Part shown: positions 11,645 to 22,700 of the stretch, in pieces
Layout of the letters: the number at the start of each line of letters is the position of its first letter
Numbering within the stretch: the stretch's first letter is position 1
From: Chondrilla cf. caribensis
Lineage: Eukaryota; Porifera; Demospongiae; Chondrillida; Chondrillidae
DNA length: 64,000 nucleotides
Assembly: GCA_964020155.1 (NCBI GenBank)
Contig: OZ026566.1
Location: 4,516,151 to 4,580,150 of the forward strand
Reading direction: 5' to 3'
Made by a program: the position numbers and the translations under genes
Notes under the pieces: generated by a model
Told to the model about the DNA's origin: nothing
The model's input: the letters and a program-made list of their open reading frames with translations, nothing else
Database searches by the model: none

Positions 11645-14380
11645 ATGGCAGAAAGACGAATGTTAAAGCCCAAAGGTTTGTGCTTGCTTTGTACCAAATA
11701 TTGTACAAATATAACAAAGGCATGATGATCTCTTTGTTTTTTAGTCTTGGTTGTATCTGGAACTACAGCAGTTGGAAAAACTGACTTGTCCATTTCTCTA
11801 GCTACGAAACTGAACGGAGAGATTATTTCAGCTGATTCTGCACAAGTAAAGACAATGTTGTGTGTATGTGTGTGTGTGTGTGTGTGTGTACCTGCAGCTG
11901 TATGTATTAAAAGCTATATTCTTTGTAAGTAGGTATTCAAGGGGATGAACATAGGAACTGCTAAGCTAGACTATCGTGCACAGAAGGAAACCCCCCACCA
12001 CATGCTTGATGTTGTTAGCGTAACAGAGATGTTTACAGCTGGAGACTTTAGAGACAGAACATATGAGATAATTGAGGTGATTTCCTTGATATTCTGGCAT
12101 GTAGATAGATAGAAACTATTTTGTACAGAAAATGAGCAAATGTTCTATCATCCATAAACTGATCTTCCTTGGAAGATGGTCTGATGTAAGGTCGTGTATC
12201 CACACCACAAGTCATGTTCTGTTGTTTCCAGGATATGCACACCCAAGGGAAAGTACCTATCATTGTGGGTGGGACCAGTTTTTACATCAAGACATTCTTG
12301 GAAGGGCGTGGGGGTGAAGCTCCGTCCTCCACTTCTGATGGGCAGTCCAGAGTAGATGATGTCATTAAAGGAAAAAATTGGGAGGAGAGGTAGGTAGTCT
12401 TTCTTTGTTAATGAGTTGTTTACTACTGGACTCGGCAACATCTGTTGTAAGCTTAGAGTGTCTTGCTCGGTTGGACAAGGAGTACGCTAGCACCCTCAGT
12501 TGTGGAGATTGGTATCGTCTCAGAAGGGCTCTTGAGATTTGCATTGTATCTGGAAAGTCAGTCTCGTTTCAGTTTCTGTTGTTTTCTGCATGTGATAGCT
12601 CAAGGAGATGTTTGCATATAATCCTATGTAGGCCAGTCACACATTTCAAAAGAGAAGTAAAGCTTGAAGAATTGCCATTTGAGTGCAAGTGTCTCTTTTT
12701 AACCATGCCCCGCGATATGTTGTACAAGAGAATTGACGCTCGATGTGAGGCTATTGTTGAAAATGGCCTGTTTGAGGTACACATCAAAGATGTAATGTGT
12801 TTGTTCCAAGATGTCATGCTAGATGGTGCTGCTTATGCTCTTCAGGAAGTTGTTGATTTGGTTGTGAACCATGGTTTAGTTGCCGAATCTCAAGCGGGCC
12901 GGTGTATCGGGTACAGACAAGCATTGAACTATCTCAAAGAGGCATGGGACTTTCCTGAGTCCCTGAAGCAAGATGCCCCATGCCAGAAGGTAGTAACATT
13001 TCATTCTCAGGTTCCTGTCAATTAGTAAGAGAAATCAACAAGTTATTCTGTTGCTTATTCCTCTTAAGGTTGATACCAAGAGTGAACTTGCTCATAAACA
13101 GTTCGTTGACTTCATTCTCCACTACCAAGCTAGTACTAGGTAACTAGATACATGCTGTGTCATGTCGAGCAGCATGAGTTGTTCATCAGTGCTGTCTGTG
13201 CTGGTACAGGCAGCTTGCCCAAAGCCAACTGACCTGGCACAGGAAGGAAGGTTATTTCCAGTGGTTGAATATGGCTCCTGGTGGGCATACTTGTGGATTA
13301 GACAGAGTGTCTGAGGCTGTCTGTGGATGGCTGACCAGTGACAAGAAGCTACCACCTGAGTTAGAAGGAACGAGTTTGAAGCAGTTGGTGAGCTGGTATT
13401 CTTGTACATACACTATGCATGGCTAATATAATTGGTATGGGGGGTATGGGTGGTATGGGGGTATGGGGGGTATGGATGGTATGGGTGATATGGGAGGTAT
13501 GGGGAGTATGGGTGGTATGGGTGATATGGGTGATATGGGAGGTATGGGGAGTATGGGTGGTATGGGTGATATGGGGGGTATGGGGGTATGGGGGGTATGG
13601 GTGATATGGGAGGTATGGGGAGTATGGGTGGTATGGGTGATATGGGGGGTATGGGGGTATGGGGAGCATGGGGGGTATGGGTGGTATGGGTGGTATGGGG
13701 AGTATGGGTGGTATGGGTGATATGGGGGGTATGGGGGGTATGGGGGTATGGGGAGTATGGGGGGTATGGGTGGTATGGGTGATATAGGTGGTATGGATAT
13801 TGGGGTATGGGAGTATGGTGGGTATGGGTGGTATGGGGGATATGGGTGGTATGGGGGGTATAGGGGTATGGGGGTATGTAGTCTTGTGTAGCCAACCCCT
13901 TTTCCGGAATGCTTCCTTATTTGGAAACTAAGGAAGCATTCCGGAAAAGGGACTGGCTACGCGTGACTAGGGGGTATGGGTGGCATGGCTGATATGTGTG
14001 GAATGGGTAGTATGGGTAATGTGAATGGTATTTTATATTCTGATTTTATGTATGTTTTGTGTATACCTTCTACTGCACACAGTTGTAGTTATGTCCATGT
14101 ATTTTGCTAGATAGTAATCTTGTACAATGCTACCAGTACAAGCTGGTTACCTTATTGGGCTGTCTTCATGTGATAAAAATGGTCGATCTCCCTGGTGTTA
14201 GTCTGAGCCAATTTCTGGCTGCTACTATTGTGAGGCCACTACTGTTTGCTACTATTCTTGTAGACCAAGGTGGAGCATCAGGCTGTGAAGAGCATCAACC
14301 CCCACATTGATCTCAATGTTCATCAAAATCTATGTCGTCTAGAACAATTGTTAAGCAAACACAGAACCTCCAACTCTTAG
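11645..14380 (+). CDS. tRNA dimethylallyltransferase, bacterial MiaA/plant IPT9 type
   Basis: Transfers a dimethylallyl group to A37 of tRNAs reading codons that begin with U. Exon 1 (11645-11675) is followed by exon 2 from 11745 with the P-loop GTTAVGKT and [12 protein letters not shown], then an exon with [10 protein letters not shown] and ETPHHMLDV, one with [18 protein letters not shown], then [22 protein letters not shown] and a C-terminal block STRQLAQRQLTW. These blocks match the bacterial MiaA and plant IPT9 class (GMDIGTAKP, RRALE, GYRQ, TRxxAKRQxTW). They fit poorly with the usual animal enzyme TRIT1. The C2H2 zinc finger found at the TRIT1 C-terminus is absent. The gene has many introns, one of them filled with a minisatellite. 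Gene limits are good; some internal exon ends are uncertain. Confidence 0.88.
11856..11889. repeat. Short (GT)n run in an IPT intron
   Basis: About 30 bp of GT repeats immediately after the exon carrying ISADSAQ. Confidence 0.85.
13430..13875. repeat. Minisatellite of 9-bp GGTATGGGN units in an IPT intron
   Basis: About 445 bp built from variants of GGTATGGGT, GATATGGGT, AGTATGGGG and similar. Larger blocks recur, so there is higher-order structure. Because the unit is a multiple of 3 it stays open as Met/Gly-rich frames, which I do not regard as genes. Degenerate units continue to about 14030 beyond the hairpin. Confidence 0.93.
13886..13960. mobile_element. Hairpin/MITE-like insertion inside the minisatellite
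   Basis: Arms 13897-13919 and 13929-13951 are 23-bp perfect reverse complements around a 9-base loop. After two mismatched pairs the match continues outward with GTAGCCA against TGGCTAC, giving 32-bp arms. It interrupts the 9-bp minisatellite. The 5' end GTGTAGCCAACCC recurs in MED6 at 55671. No coding capacity. A transposon origin is inferred. Confidence 0.65.
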
Positions 14381-14495
14381 GCACATTTTATTGTATAATG
14401 CAGTAATGCGTAAGTGTATATGTGTGTACAGGTGAAAATATTATGCACAAACGATGGTAAGTAAGAGTCATTAGCTACTCATAGTTTGGTTTTGT

Positions 14496-15573
14496 TCACG
14501 TATTTCCATGTCTTTCAGAATCACGTTGTGTTTCTCCTTCATCTTGTTCTCTTTTATCTTGTTCTCTTTTGTCAACATCTTCTGTTGGTAGACTTGAATG
14601 TGTTCTGTACACCTGCTTGCATCGAATACAGCTCAGCACTCTGGACACTACCTTGTTTTCTATTATACCAAAGAACTGACCAATCTGTTGAACAAGCAGG
14701 GATATATAAGCCATCCCAGCAAAGAGCCATATTGAGAAGCATATGTCATAAACTGTTCTAGCAGTGGCTGTGTAGCTGGTTTGCATGGCAGGTATATAGT
14801 CACCAAAACCTATTGTTGTCAAGGTCACTACTGTGAAATAGAGGGCTTCACCGTAAGACCACTTTTCGATAGAACTAAATATGGTGGACGGAAGAACTGC
14901 AAATATGCACCACCCTGTTGTGACGAGGAGCACGTAGCTGATAGCAACCACCATCCAGTGGTTTTGGACGGACTGACACACACTCTGGTACAACATTGAG
15001 AGCCACTTTCCCATTGCAATGAGGAATAGGATGTTGAGGGGAATACCCATTATAGCATAGGGTATCAGAAGGGCCTGTCCTAACTTTGTAGATGGGGCCA
15101 AATTGCCATAACCTATATATGAGAAAAAAGTATAGTAAGGTGGATTGCTTTTGTATATCCCAGTATATTATTACATACTTACCAACAGTGGTAACTACAG
15201 TTGTAGTGAACAGTAGAGATGGTGCATAGTCCCACTTGTTGTGCACTCCAGTGTGAAATGAGTTTGACAGACAAGCATGTTTCATATCCTGCATGACGTG
15301 GGTTAGAGCTGTTTTGTTGTAATTAACTATTCTCCACAAATGGTCTTCCAGTGCCTTGAGAGCACTAATAGCCTCTTTCCTCTGTGTGACCTCCTGGGAA
15401 GACTCAACATAACTAAAAACCAAAGCTCCAAGTTGGACATACAGAACAACTATTACTAGATACACTAGAAGTCTTTTCAAAGGATTGTAGTCTGTGCACC
15501 ATTGCTTTAAGCCCTGTTGACTGCAGCACAAGTGATGTTTTGTCACAGAACCTTCACTCAGAGCATCTTCCAT
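14496..15573 (-). CDS. Two-pore-domain potassium channel (K2P-2)
   Basis: Two coding exons, 15183-15573 and 14496-15112, with an intron of about 70 bp after the first base of the first filter Gly codon. Exon 1 encodes an N-terminus with CC residues, M1 (LLVYLVIVVLYVQLGALVFS), a cap domain with an NKT sequon and Cys (KHACLSN), and TTTVVTTVG. Exon 2 gives YGNLAPST, M2, M3, the second filter LTTIGFGDY, M4 and a charged tail rich in KREQD repeats. Both filters are canonical (TVGYG and TIGFG), predicting a K+-selective leak channel. The stop is 115 bp from the convergent IPT stop. More diverged from K2P-1 and K2P-4 than those are from each other. Confidence 0.94.
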
Positions 15574-15722
15574 CCTGCAGCTGTCCTGGATCTATTGTTG
15601 CCACGGTGCACTTGAAGTAGCCAATGACATTCACCCCAATTACAGCAATAATAATAACATTATTCATGATACTACAATCTCATACACAATAATTTCAATA
15701 TATTCAAGAAACAAATAAAGCA

Positions 15723-16808
15723 CTATTTCTCTTCATGTAATTTGCAATATTTCTTAATCTTCTGGAGATACTTCATTCGTAGTCTTGTGCTGAGGTATCG
15801 TTCACCAATGGGGACACACTTTATCAGCAGAGTGAGGTAGCCTATTCCTAAAAACAACCACATGATGAGAAATGTGTGATACATGAATCCCGCTAAGGCC
15901 TGCAGGTGGGGATTAGAGGTGACGTTCGGAAATGGCCGAATCCCTGCCATTCCTTTCCCAAGTCCAATGGTCGTGACGGACATGAAGGAGTAGTAGATAG
16001 AAGACCAGAAGTTCCAGTTTTCCACATACATCAGAATGACAGCAGGGATGAGGATGGATCCCAACACTCCAATCGGCAACACTAAGAGGCCAACCAACTT
16101 GTTTTGCTTCCATGGCAGTGAGTAGTAGAGCCCCAATAGCACCAACTTGATCTTGTGCAGGAGCAGCATCACTAGTGGGATCCCAATGCAGGCATAGGCA
16201 ATGCAAAATATCTGACTGGCGCCATGTGTAGGATAAACCTGTCCGTAACCTGCGAAAATTGAGCAGATAAGTAAGATACATATTATAATTATTCGGATTT
16301 GAATTCCTTCACAAGGACAATAACAGATACTATAGACTACAGTCATCTATCATACAACTCCACCGTACCGCTAGCGCTATGATAACGTCTGTACGGCGTC
16401 CTCCTCACCTGTAGTCGCTATGATGGAGGTGGACAGAAGAAGCCCTGCTTTGAAAGACCAGGTCGAAGCGGTCGGTAGCCCGCTAGGTTTCACACAGAGC
16501 TTTGTTAAAGCGTCCATGATTGCGGTGACGTCTGGTCGCTCGTCGTCTTCCTCGAATCGCTTGGACATCGAAGAGTTCATCATGTGCGATGCTAGTTCGC
16601 GGCGAAGTTTATTCCTTACTTCCATCTTTAAAATGGACACGTTCTCTTCACGTGGTTCCTCGAAAAACATCAACGTGATGGCGAAGGCTAGAATACACAT
16701 CACATACGCCAAACCTATGATGATGGCACGAAGTGCTGTGCAGATATACGGTTCAGTTTCCTCGTCTTGTTCTTCTAAACAACAACCATCATCTTTTTCA
16801 GCGGTCAT
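15723..16808 (-). CDS. Two-pore-domain potassium channel with atypical filters (K2P-3, TWIK-like)
   Basis: Two coding exons, 16409-16808 and 15723-16249, with the same intron position as its neighbours. M1 is AIIIGLAYVMCILAFAITLM. The cap has NVS and NSS sequons and a Cys (TKLCVKPSG). The first filter reads IIATTGYG, with Thr where most channels have Ile or Val. The second reads TTIGLGKGM, with Leu in the filter as in human TWIK-1. The next residue, an Asp in nearly all K2P channels (GFGD, GLGD), is Lys. In TWIK-1 the equivalent Thr and Leu are known to allow changes in ion selectivity, so a similar property is plausible here (inference). M2, M3 and M4 helices are intact and the frame is open, so there is no sign of a pseudogene. 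Confidence 0.92.
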
Positions 16809-17271
16809 GTTCCGACTATAGACTTTCAGTCACAACCACATCGCACTTGATGACGCAGGAGTTTGATGACCAACTAACATCATAGCGTATTACCCTCCAT
16901 TGCGGCGGACTCCTTTCCGACATCCAGCAGCGTGAAGACGTTGTTAAGTTTTGGCGCCCTTTCTTACAAGCCACGCCCTCGACCTAAGAGCTCAACGCCG
17001 AACCGCTGAGGCGTACATAGACATGGAGGCTGGTAGTTCTAACTTATTATATAATATCATCAAAAACTTGATGATTCACAAAGCTAAGTTTTTAATTAAT
17101 CAAAAATGTGATGATTAACAAAGCTAAGTTTTCAATTAAATAAATTTCTGTCTAGATTGTTCATACTATATACAGTTACAATAATACACTATTAATAATG
17201 TGTACAAATATCAACAGGGATTAATTTCTACAGGTTGACAACACTAGATATCTCTTCTATCCTCACTGATC
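16809..17271. other. Intergenic spacer between K2P-3 and K2P-4
   Basis: 463 bp. The part nearest K2P-3 is GC-richer and probably holds its promoter. The rest is AT-rich, with a repeated segment CACAAAGCTAAGTTTTTAATTAA-like near 17077-17100 and 17115-17140. No gene seen. Confidence 0.6.
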
Positions 17272-18531
17272 TCAGTCCTCCACTGTCTCCTGATCCTTGG
17301 AATCTAAAAAATAGTACACAACACAAAAATGACAAAAATAGACGACAAATGCTACAAGAAGACGGTTACAGAAGTCGTTACAAAAAGTATTTGATACAAA
17401 TATAAAGCACAAAACAAAACTTTTATCAAGCCATTCACAAATTTCCATTCAGACTCATCAATTCTTTTAACCAGTCCATAACTAGTGTTGGTTGTCACGA
17501 GACCCAATTGAATTGAACTTGATACAAGATAATGTATACAACTCACCTTCAGTGGAAGGTAACTGATCTGTCTCCTCAGTAGGAGTACCGTCTTTGTTTT
17601 GCTCTTCAGCTTCAGCTGGTTCTGGAGAAGACTTGCCTTCATCAGAAGGAGTGGTTTCGTTGGTGTCTTTTGATGTGTCTGGTACAAGATCCTTGTCCTT
17701 CTCAACAGAGCCTGCTTCTTCATCAGCTATCTCCGACGTTTTGCTTTGTTTTGACATGGGTTTTAATTCTCGTTTACTCTTTATTTTCTTGTGAGCACGA
17801 TGAATCCTGAGTTTTATCTTCTTCCAAAGAGTAGACATCGCATTCCCAACGTCAGTCAACAAAATGGCAAGGAAGGCAAGGCCAAAGAAAATCCAAAAGG
17901 CTAAACACACACTGTACAACTCCCTGACAGCTTGATTCCCGGGTCTGTCTGCCTGTTGACCAGCGACAAAGTCTCCAAATCCGATAGTACTGAGGGTGAC
18001 GAATGCATAGTACATAGCTTCTCTGTAGGTCCACCCTTCAATGGCTTGGAATATCAATGCCGGAAAGATAAGAAACAGTATAACTCCACCTATCCCGAAA
18101 CAAAAAATGATAGCATAACGAACATAAATTGCTTTATCTTTCAACTTGTTGATGATGAGTTTGGGGAGATGACCCAGCAGCTGCCCGAGGACAGCGAGAA
18201 AGGCCACAGTTAATGGAATACCAAATAAGGCATAGATCACGCAAAATGATTGTCCAGGGGGGGTTGAAGGGGACAGGTTACCATAACCTACAAAAGCAAG
18301 AACACAACACACAGCAGTAAACAACAACAACCCAATAACAACACAAGAACACATTGTGTAGCATACATGCATAACCCATGGATTCTCTGTTTGCATGTTC
18401 ACAAATATCTCCTACTTCTCCATCGGATCAATATTATATGCACCAAATACGATGCCTAATCTAGTCCTAAGTAGTGGGATACTCAGTTTTATTCACTTCT
18501 GCGAGATTCTACTTCAGGTATACTCATCATG

Positions 18532-18621
<90 letters not shown>

Positions 18622-19053
18622 GCACACGCACATACCTATAGTAGTGACGACGGTACTAGCAAAAAATATGGCATTGCCAAAATTCCATATGCGAGCCGTG
18701 TCAGGGACCAACAAGTCACTGTCACACGCCACGGTGAAACGGGAAATAATGGCATCGACTTCTTCGCGAGTCAAGTTGTAAGTTTCTGTCAGGTTTTGGA
18801 TTATCGCTTCTCTACTCAGCGCGGTGTTCACGATCCGCTGTTCTTCTTCCGGGGCTTCTAAAGCGACGAAGATTGTGGCTCCAACAATGAGGTATATTAT
18901 CACCAAAAGCGCCAAAAGGAGGGATTGATAGCAAGTGTTGAAACTTGTGCAGTAGCATATGCATCGTTTTTTCAAGCTAGATTTCTTCTCTGAGTTTTTG
19001 TCCTCGTCTGCTTCCTCGCTGGGAGTTAGCTCGTTCTCACTAGCGACGTCCAT
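17272..19053 (-). CDS. Two-pore-domain potassium channel (K2P-4)
   Basis: Three coding exons: 18636-19053, 17547-18287 and a short last one, 17272-17303, that adds DSKDQETVED before the stop. Exon 1 has an acidic N-terminus, M1 (LLLALLVIIYLIVGATIFVA), ALEAPEE, NLT sequons, a cap Cys (VACDSD) and STVVTTIG. Exon 2 gives YGNLSPST, M2, M3, TLSTIGFGDFVAGQQ, M4 and a long acidic Ser/Glu/Pro-rich cytosolic tail. Both filters are canonical. It is the closest relative of K2P-1 in this window. The first intron splits the filter Gly codon and consists largely of a GT/CA repeat that begins next to the donor site. A TCACGTGA palindrome lies 32 bp upstream of the start codon, at 19085-19092. Confidence 0.94.
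18533..18632. repeat. (AC)n microsatellite in the first K2P-4 intron
   Basis: About 95 bp of almost pure AC on the plus strand (GT on the coding strand), abutting the 5' splice site of exon 1 at 18635. Confidence 0.96.
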
Positions 19054-19761
19054 TTTCGGTTCTGTTAGGGCAGTTACTCTTATATCACGTGATTCCTTGA
19101 AAGGTCAACGATGAATATCGTTATTTTGCATAGCATGCATGCCACAACTCACGGGTCACCTCTACAATAACTGTATAGCCACTCCTTCGGGGACCAAGCC
19201 TAGGGGTGACCCACTATAGACAGATTCCACTATATGACCAAATGTGTATAATGATCGTGGTATTTCACAGATGACAAACAGACTAGTTTCCTTCAAAATG
19301 GAACCATAATTGAATCTTCCTCCTCCAGTGCTTACCCAATAGAGCAGATACATTCAACAATGTTTAATCCTTGGGTTCAAATGTGAGGAAATTTGTATTT
19401 TCCCGCATTGTATTTGTTGTGTGTGAGCAATGTATTCAATGAGGGCTCCTTTGCCCAGTAACAATGTGTTAGATCCAATCCTGTGCCAGTCAAATAGAAA
19501 CACTTTGGATTTCACACACCCACACCCATGTTGCGCCTGTCTCCCTCAACACAGCCCATGACCACATCAAGGTGAAGCCATTGTCTTTCAAACCATCAGA
19601 GGGAGAACTTGTCACAGAACACATGACTGTCACATGACTGTCACATAATAATCAACACTGTTCCTTCCTACTATTATTATAATAATATATACATACACCA
19701 GCAGAACAGAACTATTAAATAGTGTTCATTTGACCGTGAATTTAACAGGCAATTTTGAAAA
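19054..19761. other. Intergenic region between K2P-4 and the BIRC6 3' end
   Basis: 708 bp with the probable K2P-4 promoter at the left (TCACGTGA at 19085-19092). Around 19618-19648 there are three tandem CACATGACTGT-like units. Nothing coding is convincing. Confidence 0.6.
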
Positions 19762-22700
19762 TTATTCAAAGTGGCCATTTTTAGGATTCAAGTCCTCTAA
19801 CTTTTTCTTGATTTGGGGAAGAAGAGAATCAATTATTTTCAACTTTGTATGAAGCGGAGTAAGATGTTGTCTTTGCTGAGCTCCTTCAGCAAGCATTGCT
19901 CTCCATTTTTGGCAAAGAGCCAAGACTTCGGATTTCTTTAAGTAAAAATGTTCTAAAATGACCTACAGTGAATAAGACACAGTATGAGGTACCAGGGTAT
20001 GCAGTAGTACAGTATGAGGTACCAGGGTATGGAGTACTATGGTATGAGGTACCAGGGTATGGAGTAGTACAGCTCAAGGTATCAAAGTACCACACCAGTG
20101 GATGAAAAGCAATGACATAATTAGAACTGTAACCAGGAACCAGCTGAACACCATCATGACCACCATCATGACCACCACCATGACCACCATCATGACCACC
20201 ACCATGACCACCACCATGACCACCATCATGACCACCATCATGACTGAAGGATAACTTTTAAACGCAACATGAAGGAATAAACCAACGCAGCAGCCAGATA
20301 CAAACAAAAAAAACTGATAACAACAAACACCACTAGTCATCAACATAATATAGCAACAAACAACATTTGTCATCCACAAATAATAACAAACAACACATGT
20401 CATGAACAAATAACAACAAACAACACATGTCATCAACAAATAACAACACACAACACATGTCATCAACAAATAACAGCTAAACTCACTGTCCTAAATGCTT
20501 TGGGAGGATTGGTCAGCTGCTCTAATATAGCCCATTTCATGTTGTCGGCAATGACAGCTGAGTTGTACAGCAGACATTGGTCATCACCTTGGGGGGTTCC
20601 CCTCTGACGTTCATACCCGGGCTCGTTGAAGTACGGCTCTGATACAAAGATCAGGGACTGTATTGACACAAGGACTTGGAGCATACTAGATGTGTTTGGA
20701 TTCCATTTCTCTTCTGGTCTACCGGACCAGGTGTTCAGGACACTGAGGCACACCTGAGACGAGGAGAAGTGTACAAAGTTATAATATACTGGAAATTTGT
20801 GAACCTATGCTAACATTGTGGCTTCCAGGGGAGTGTGGGGTAGCAATATGCTTCCAGGGGAGTGTGGGGTAGCAATATGCCTCCAGGGGAGTGTGGGGTA
20901 GCAATATGCCTCCAGGGGAGTGTGGGGTAGCAATATGCCTCCAGGGGAGTGTGGGGTAGCAATATGCCTCCAGGGGAGTGTGGGGTAGCAATATGCCTCC
21001 AGGGGAATGTATGATAGCAATATACCTCCAGGGGGTGTATGCCATCATATATAAACCACATGGCTGTCATGTCATACATAGTGATAACTACAGTCAGTTA
21101 CCATAGTAAAATCAACACTAGTTTTCCCATAGCGAATGAGATCAAATGATGTAAACAGAGAGGAGACTCACTTTGCCATCAGCATAGAGGTTTGGGTTGA
21201 ACCGAACTGTCTTATAACCAGTAGTTTCCAGGTTAACCAACATGGGATTGGTTGGATACTCGGGAGGGAAGAAGACGTCAAACACAAAACACCCATTAGC
21301 ATAGGGTGTTTCCGAGGGTCCTGTGATGAGGAACTGGAGACACAACAACTCACAATTGCTCCTGAAGGACTGCCCATAAAACAGCACTCCTCCCTAACAC
21401 ACGTACATGTGCACACAAACCTTCATCACATCCAGCCTCTCCTCATCAGTTCTAATGAATACACTTGAGCTGGCAGACAAAGGTAGGGAGTTGGCTAAAG
21501 TTGTTAATTCCTGGGTTATCCTCAAGACTCTGGCTCCACCCACAGTCTCAGTGACATTATCAAGCTTCGAAGCATAGTGGTAGGGGACCACACACACTGC
21601 TCTCCCGTTATCTCCAACTGTGGTCAGCTCACACGAATCTTACAGGAAAGAGCTCATTAGCAATAAAATCAATAAAATTTGATATCAAATGACCAACCGA
21701 ATTGCAATGAACGCATTTTTTCCATATATATCTCTTCTGGTGTTTGCCCTGTTGCCACAATGACACTCCCGCTGTCACTCTCCTGGCTCTGCTGCCTCCT
21801 CAGTGTGGCCACGGCTTGGCTAAGTACATCCCAGACGGACTCTATGGACAGTATCAGCTGCTGGACATCATGCTCAGACTCCTTCATCTACCATACCAAT
21901 ATGGGAACATGATTGAGTGATAGTGAAGAATGTTGAGGTTGATTGCTGATACATCAACACAACCGGTATGGTACACACACACACACACACAAACATCCCC
22001 AGTATAACACACACTTACAAATTCATATAATCAATATTGCACACACGCATGCACGCGCGCACACACACATCCAGTATGGTATAGAACAGTGTATTGTGTT
22101 GATGCATTCACATGATAACATACACAACATACACTTTCAATGGACTCGCTCCTTGCTGGCTGCCCTTTGGGAAGAAGAGGAGGGGCTTCAGCAGACGACA
22201 ACTTCGAATCCGACTCAAAAGTAGTTGTTTTGGCTTTAGATGAGGACTTCTGAGAAGATCCCAGTCTAAGAAGAACATTTAGTCCATGAAGAGAACCTTT
22301 TGATGTGGGGTTAGAGCCATGAACTCACCGTGATGCCTTCTGGAAGTGGACCGCTGTGTTGTGCATCCTCTCCATTAGGACGAATATGCAGTGGTGAGAG
22401 GCCTCGGAGACCCAGGGGGGGTAGGGGTTCTCCAACAGCAAGCTGACCAGGCTTGGCTGGCTACTGAGACAACCAACAGTTTGAAAAACTGCCAAGTACA
22501 GCGGAATGTGAAGAGACATATCCAAAACTGGAGGTAGACAAAAGGGCGTGGTCAGTGTGAGCAATGGGTGTGGTCAGTGTGAGCAATGGGTGTGGTCAGT
22601 GTGAACAATGGGTGTGGTCAGTGTGAGCAATGGGTGTGGTCGAATACAACACAGTACATCGTAGTAGGGTTGCACTGATATGGTATCGACCTACCGATTA

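Noticed and set aside
13419..13895. Met/Gly-rich and Pro/Tyr/His-rich frames
   Set aside because: Produced by the 9-bp minisatellite in the IPT intron. No start context, domain or splice support.
11645..14380. Bacterial contamination as the source of the MiaA-like gene
   Set aside because: The coding blocks are split by spliceosomal introns and flanked on both sides by animal K2P genes.
20815..21035. Regular 29-bp array resembling a CRISPR
   Set aside because: The units are directly tandem with no unique spacers, in a eukaryotic intron. The same applies to the 35-bp and 39-bp arrays.
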